This document shows positions 6,619-8,434 of a DNA stretch of 8,434 nucleotides, in pieces (position 1 is the stretch's first letter; each line of letters starts with the position of its first letter). Below the pieces are notes generated by a model. The model was not told the origin of the DNA. It saw only the letters and a program-made list of their open reading frames with translations, and made no database searches. Location: the NCBI GenBank assembly GCA_045224495.1, contig JBGVAK010000089.1:1-8434 (forward strand). The letters run 5' to 3'. Both the position numbers and the translations under genes were made by a program. The DNA is from RUG472 sp045224495 (GTDB lineage: Bacteria; Bacillota; Clostridia; Christensenellales; CAG-138).

Positions 6619-7812
6619 ATGGAAGCAAAGATGTACAACAGCGCATTGGTCGTCAAATATGCGGAGATCCACCTCAAGGGGCTCAACCGCCCCTTCTTCG
6701 AGCGCAAGCTGGTGGAGAGGATAGAGGAGGCTCTTGCCGACGCGGCCCCCCATGTGGTCCGGGAGCAGGGCCGCATCTTCGTGTACGATCTGCCGGAGGA
6801 GCATCTGGAGGAATACGCCCAGCGTCTCCAGAGGGTCTTCGGCATCCATTCCGTGTCCGTCGCCGCCTGCGGTGAGAAGACCTGGGAGGAGGTCAGGAGC
6901 CTGGGCATCCGGCTTATGGCCGCCTATCAGAACGAACAAAAGACCTTCAAGGTCTTCGCCCGCCGGGCGGACAAGCGGTTCCCCATGACCTCCGACATGA
7001 TCTGCCGGGAGCTGGGCGGGGAGCTGCTGCAGGCGTACCCCAATCTGAAGGTGGACGTGCACCATCCCGAGATCCCCCTGACCGTGGAGATCCGGCAGGA
7101 CAAGGCCTTTTTGTACACCGGCGAGATCCCCTGTGCGGGCGGCATGCCTGTGGGCACCAACGGCAAGGCCATGCTCCTCATCTCCGGCGGCATCGACAGC
7201 CCCGTGGCCGGGTATATGATCGCCAAACGGGGCGTGGCCCTCTCCGCCATCCACTTCTACAGCTACCCTTACACCAGCGAACGGGCCCGGGACAAGGTGG
7301 TGGAGCTGGCCCGGGTCGTCTCCCAGTACGCAGGCGATTTCGATCTGTACCTGGTCCCCTTCACGGACATCCAGACCACCATCTACGACAAATGCCCTTC
7401 CTCCGAGACCACGGTCCTCATGCGGCGGCTCATGATGAAGATCGCCGAGCGCACGGCCCGTGCCTGCGGCGCCCTGGCCCTTATCACCGGCGAATCCATC
7501 GGCCAGGTGGCCAGCCAGACCATCGAGAGCCTGGCCGTCACCAACGACGCCGTGGACATGCCTGTCTTCAGGCCCCTCATCGGCTTCGACAAGGAGGAGA
7601 TCATTGAGCGAGCCAAGAGGATCGGCACCTTCGAGACCTCCATCCTGCCCTACGAGGACTGCTGCACCGTCTTCGTGCCCCAGCACCCCGTGACTCGGCC
7701 TCAGGTGGAGAAGCTCCGGGCAAGCGAAGCGCTGGTGGACTTTGAGCCCATGATCGAGGCGGCGATGAAGAACACCGAGGTCCTTCGGATTTCACACAAT
7801 GTTTCCGATTGA
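6619..7812 (+). CDS. thiI: tRNA 4-thiouridine synthase / sulfurtransferase ThiI (short form)
   Basis: This 397-aa protein has an N-terminal ferredoxin-like region (about 1-60), a THUMP RNA-binding domain (about 62-166) and a PP-loop ATPase domain. The ATPase motif is SGGIDSP (189-195); GESIGQVASQT (291-301) and EDCCTVF (346-352) follow. ThiI adenylates U8 of tRNA and inserts sulfur; in many bacteria it also supplies sulfur for thiamine. The protein ends soon after EDCCTVF and lacks the C-terminal rhodanese domain of the E. coli enzyme. Sulfur probably comes directly from the desulfurase encoded 1 nt upstream, with C348 or C349 the likely acceptor. The start at 6619 has AGGAG 8 nt upstream (6606-6610). 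No thiamine genes are in view, so tRNA thiolation is the safer call. Confidence 0.96.
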   Translation: MEAKMYNSALVVKYAEIHLKGLNRPFFERKLVERIEEALADAAPHVVREQGRIFVYDLPEEHLEEYAQRLQRVFGIHSVSVAACGEKTWEEVRSLGIRLMAAYQNEQKTFKVFARRADKRFPMTSDMICRELGGELLQAYPNLKVDVHHPEIPLTVEIRQDKAFLYTGEIPCAGGMPVGTNGKAMLLISGGIDSPVAGYMIAKRGVALSAIHFYSYPYTSERARDKVVELARVVSQYAGDFDLYLVPFTDIQTTIYDKCPSSETTVLMRRLMMKIAERTARACGALALITGESIGQVASQTIESLAVTNDAVDMPVFRPLIGFDKEEIIERAKRIGTFETSILPYEDCCTVFVPQHPVTRPQVEKLRASEALVDFEPMIEAAMKNTEVLRISHNVSD

Positions 7813-7825
7813 CCGCTGAGATATA

Positions 7826-7834
7826 TGGTATACT
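7826..7834 (+). promoter_or_regulatory. Extended -10 promoter of the small membrane protein gene
   Basis: TATACT (7829-7834) is preceded by TG one base away (7826-7827), the extended -10 form. The only -35-like sequence, TTGACC at 7809-7814, is 14 nt away, which is too close. It lies just after the thiI stop codon. Confidence 0.5.
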
Positions 7835-7866
7835 AACGGTAATTCCTGGAAAGGAGAACACGATCT

Positions 7867-8112
7867 ATGAAATCTATCACCCGCTTCATCGGCGCCGTCG
7901 TACTCGTCGCCGTCCTGGCTGGCTTTGTTTTGTTCAAGCTGAATGAGAAAGGGTTCATCTCCGGAAATCTGTCCCACTGGGTCACGGTCATGACCGAGCA
8001 CATCACCGGCATCAAGAACGATACGGAGAACTTCCTCCACGAGGAGGGCTACCTCCTGCCCACAGCCACCGTGGACCCCAACCAGGGCCAGCAGACCGCG
8101 CCGACGTATTGA
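7867..8112 (+). CDS. Small single-pass membrane protein of unknown function
   Basis: This 81-aa protein has a strong ribosome site (AAAGGAG at 7850-7856, 10 nt before the ATG). A positively charged N-terminus (MKSITR) precedes a hydrophobic helix at about residues 7-23 (FIGAVVLVAVLAGFVLF). The remaining 58 residues are polar, ending in a P/T/Q-rich tail, and probably lie outside the membrane. There is no lipobox cysteine, and the helix could act as an anchor or an uncleaved signal. I do not recognise a family. It has its own promoter and a strong terminator directly after it, so it is probably a separate or extra transcript beyond the desulfurase-thiI pair. Coding reality is supported by the ribosome site and composition; function is unknown. 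Confidence 0.75.
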   Translation: MKSITRFIGAVVLVAVLAGFVLFKLNEKGFISGNLSHWVTVMTEHITGIKNDTENFLHEEGYLLPTATVDPNQGQQTAPTY

Positions 8113-8131
8113 GTTGCTTTGAATCCTGACA

Positions 8132-8165
8132 AAAGAGAAGCAGGTCAACAGCCTGCTTCTTTTTC
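8132..8165 (+). terminator. Intrinsic terminator after the small membrane protein gene
   Basis: A 9-bp perfect stem (AGAAGCAGG at 8136-8144 with CCTGCTTCT at 8152-8160) with a 7-nt loop is followed by TTTTC. The stem extends through a G-U pair and three A-T pairs. On the minus strand it also ends in a short T-run, so it can stop transcripts from the tRNA side. Confidence 0.9.
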
Positions 8166-8167
8166 AT

Positions 8168-8201
8168 TGGTCTGGGTGAGAAGATTTAAACTACCGGCCT
8201 C
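8168..8201 (-). pseudogene. Decayed 3'-end fragment of tRNA-Pro (34-nt direct copy)
   Basis: Positions 8168-8201 match 8385-8418 with two mismatches (8192 and 8197 differ). On the minus strand this is the 3' end of tRNA-Pro: last base of the anticodon stem, variable loop, T-arm, acceptor 3' strand CACCCAG, discriminator A and CCA. One change destroys the TTC of the T-loop and the other breaks a T-stem pair. The sequence upstream on that strand (8202-8245) gives neither an anticodon arm nor the required 5' acceptor strand. It is a fragment, not a working tRNA. It could be an integration-site duplicate or a decayed tandem copy. Confidence 0.75.
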
Positions 8202-8202
8202 G

Positions 8203-8239
8203 GGGCGGACTGCCGTTGCTGCGCACCGGCTTGCCGCCC
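8203..8239. repeat. GC-rich interrupted inverted repeat
   Basis: GGGCGG (8203-8208) pairs with CCGCCC (8234-8239), and inside it GCCG (8212-8215) pairs with CGGC (8227-8230), separated by a 3x3 internal loop. It sits directly between the tRNA-Pro fragment and the three-way-junction structure. Confidence 0.55.
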
Positions 8240-8304
8240 GTTGATCTTCTTTTTGACCATTCACTGGATGGTCAAAATTGCGCTTCGCGCAACCGAAGAT
8301 CAAC
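8240..8304. repeat. Compact three-way-junction palindromic structure
   Basis: Three perfect stems nest in 65 nt. The outer stem is GTTGATCTTC (8240-8249) with GAAGATCAAC (8295-8304), 10 bp. Hairpin 1 is TTTTGACCAT (8251-8260) with ATGGTCAAAA (8268-8277), 10 bp with a 7-nt loop. Hairpin 2 is TTGCGC (8278-8283) with GCGCAA (8287-8292), 6 bp with loop TTC. Only three unpaired bases lie at the junction. It is not a cloverleaf and matches no RNA family I know. Strand of action is unknown. Confidence 0.7.
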
Positions 8305-8305
8305 C

Positions 8306-8324
8306 CCTCTTAGGGTCCAAGAGG
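8306..8324. repeat. Short hairpin
   Basis: CCTCTT (8306-8311) pairs with AAGAGG (8319-8324) around a 7-nt loop. The right arm is part of an inverted near-copy of the tRNA-Pro anticodon/variable region. Confidence 0.5.
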
Positions 8325-8336
8325 CCGAAACTTCTC
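8313..8336 (+). pseudogene. Inverted partial copy of the tRNA-Pro 3' half
   Basis: Positions 8313-8330 on the plus strand match the tRNA-Pro sense sequence (8426 down to 8409) at 16 of 18 bases. After an 8-nt deletion covering the T-loop, CTTCTC (8331-8336) matches 8400 down to 8395. Together 22 of 24 aligned bases agree. It is in opposite orientation to the real tRNA and cannot fold as one. Confidence 0.5.
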
Positions 8337-8345
8337 TATACATAT

Positions 8346-8386
8346 CAAAAGAAAAGAGCAGGATTTTGTCCTGCTCTTTTCTTTTG
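8346..8386. terminator. Terminator hairpin of tRNA-Pro, 18-bp perfect stem
   Basis: A perfect 18-bp stem (8346-8363 with 8369-8386) closes a 5-nt loop. The GC core GAGCAGGA/TCCTGCTC is flanked by A/T runs on both sides, so it can terminate in either direction. On the minus strand it starts at the CCA end of tRNA-Pro, with which it overlaps by two bases. Confidence 0.9.
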
Positions 8387-8434
8387 GTCTGGGTGAGAAG
8401 ATTTGAACTTCCGGCCTCTTGAACCCCATTCAAG
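8385..8434 (-). tRNA. tRNA-Pro (anticodon GGG), 3' part; 5' part outside the window
   Basis: On the minus strand, reading from the window edge, the anticodon stem CTTGA/TCAAG (8434-8430 with 8422-8418) encloses the loop ATGGGGT. It carries U33, anticodon GGG (8427-8425) and G37, as in known tRNA-Pro(GGG). Then come the variable loop AGGCC, the T-stem GGAAG/CTTCT with T-loop TTCAAAT, the acceptor strand CACCCAG, discriminator A and an encoded CCA (8387-8385). The D-arm and 5' acceptor strand lie beyond 8434, so integrity there cannot be checked. Confidence 0.92.

Noticed and set aside
6586..7686. 366-aa minus-strand open frame opposite thiI
   Set aside because: Antisense shadow; the plus-strand frame carries unmistakable ThiI motifs, and the antisense product is low-complexity G/H/D-rich with no motif.
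8168..8245. A second complete tRNA-Pro gene on the minus strand
   Set aside because: Only the last 34 nt match; the 5' acceptor strand and anticodon arm are missing and the T-loop is altered.
8216..8422. 68-aa plus-strand open frame in the structured spacer
   Set aside because: It runs through the three-way junction, the 18-bp terminator and the tRNA-Pro T-arm, has no ribosome site, and is better explained as non-coding.

Overview
The window comes from a GC-rich anaerobic Firmicute, most likely a Clostridia gut lineage of the Oscillospiraceae/Ruminococcaceae type. This is inferred from strong AGGAGG-type ribosome sites, DUF1667 and DUF378 proteins, a short ThiI next to a NifS/IscS-type cysteine desulfurase, and a zinc-ribbon/acidic-linker membrane protein. 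No species can be named from the sequence alone.

Layout: (1) 1-1683, plus strand: the 3' end of a probable GlpA-like FAD dehydrogenase, a pyridine-nucleotide/FAD oxidoreductase and a small four-cysteine DUF1667 protein. Each start overlaps the previous stop, so this is one tightly coupled redox operon, probably the clostridial/Thermotoga-type anaerobic glycerol-3-phosphate oxidation module. (2) 1695-1725: a bidirectional terminator between convergent genes. (3) 1741-5239, minus strand: a FabG-like short-chain dehydrogenase with its own promoter, a DUF378 two-helix membrane protein, an unnamed 99-aa protein, and a 706-aa zinc-ribbon, single-pass membrane protein with an extreme acidic region and beta-rich outer domains. 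The last two overlap at TAATG. (4) 5240-5471: a divergent promoter region with a perfect inverted repeat in the leader of the plus-strand operon. (5) 5472-8112, plus strand: cysteine desulfurase, then thiI 1 nt later, then a small single-pass membrane protein with its own promoter and a strong terminator. (6) 8166-8434: a structured non-coding region ending in the 3' part of a tRNA-Pro(GGG) gene on the minus strand, cut by the window edge.

How the genes work together: the desulfurase and ThiI form a sulfur-relay pair for 4-thiouridine in tRNA. ThiI has no rhodanese domain, so sulfur probably passes directly from the desulfurase. The first operon is a flavin/iron-sulfur redox complex. The zinc-ribbon membrane protein and the 99-aa protein are co-translated and probably share a pathway that I cannot name.

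The least ordinary region is 8166-8434. A decayed 34-nt direct copy of the tRNA-Pro 3' end lies 217 nt from the real one, and a third, inverted partial copy lies between them. The spacer also holds a very compact, perfectly paired three-way-junction structure. It looks like a small structured element or integration scar at a tRNA, but this is inference. The protein-coding part is otherwise fairly ordinary.
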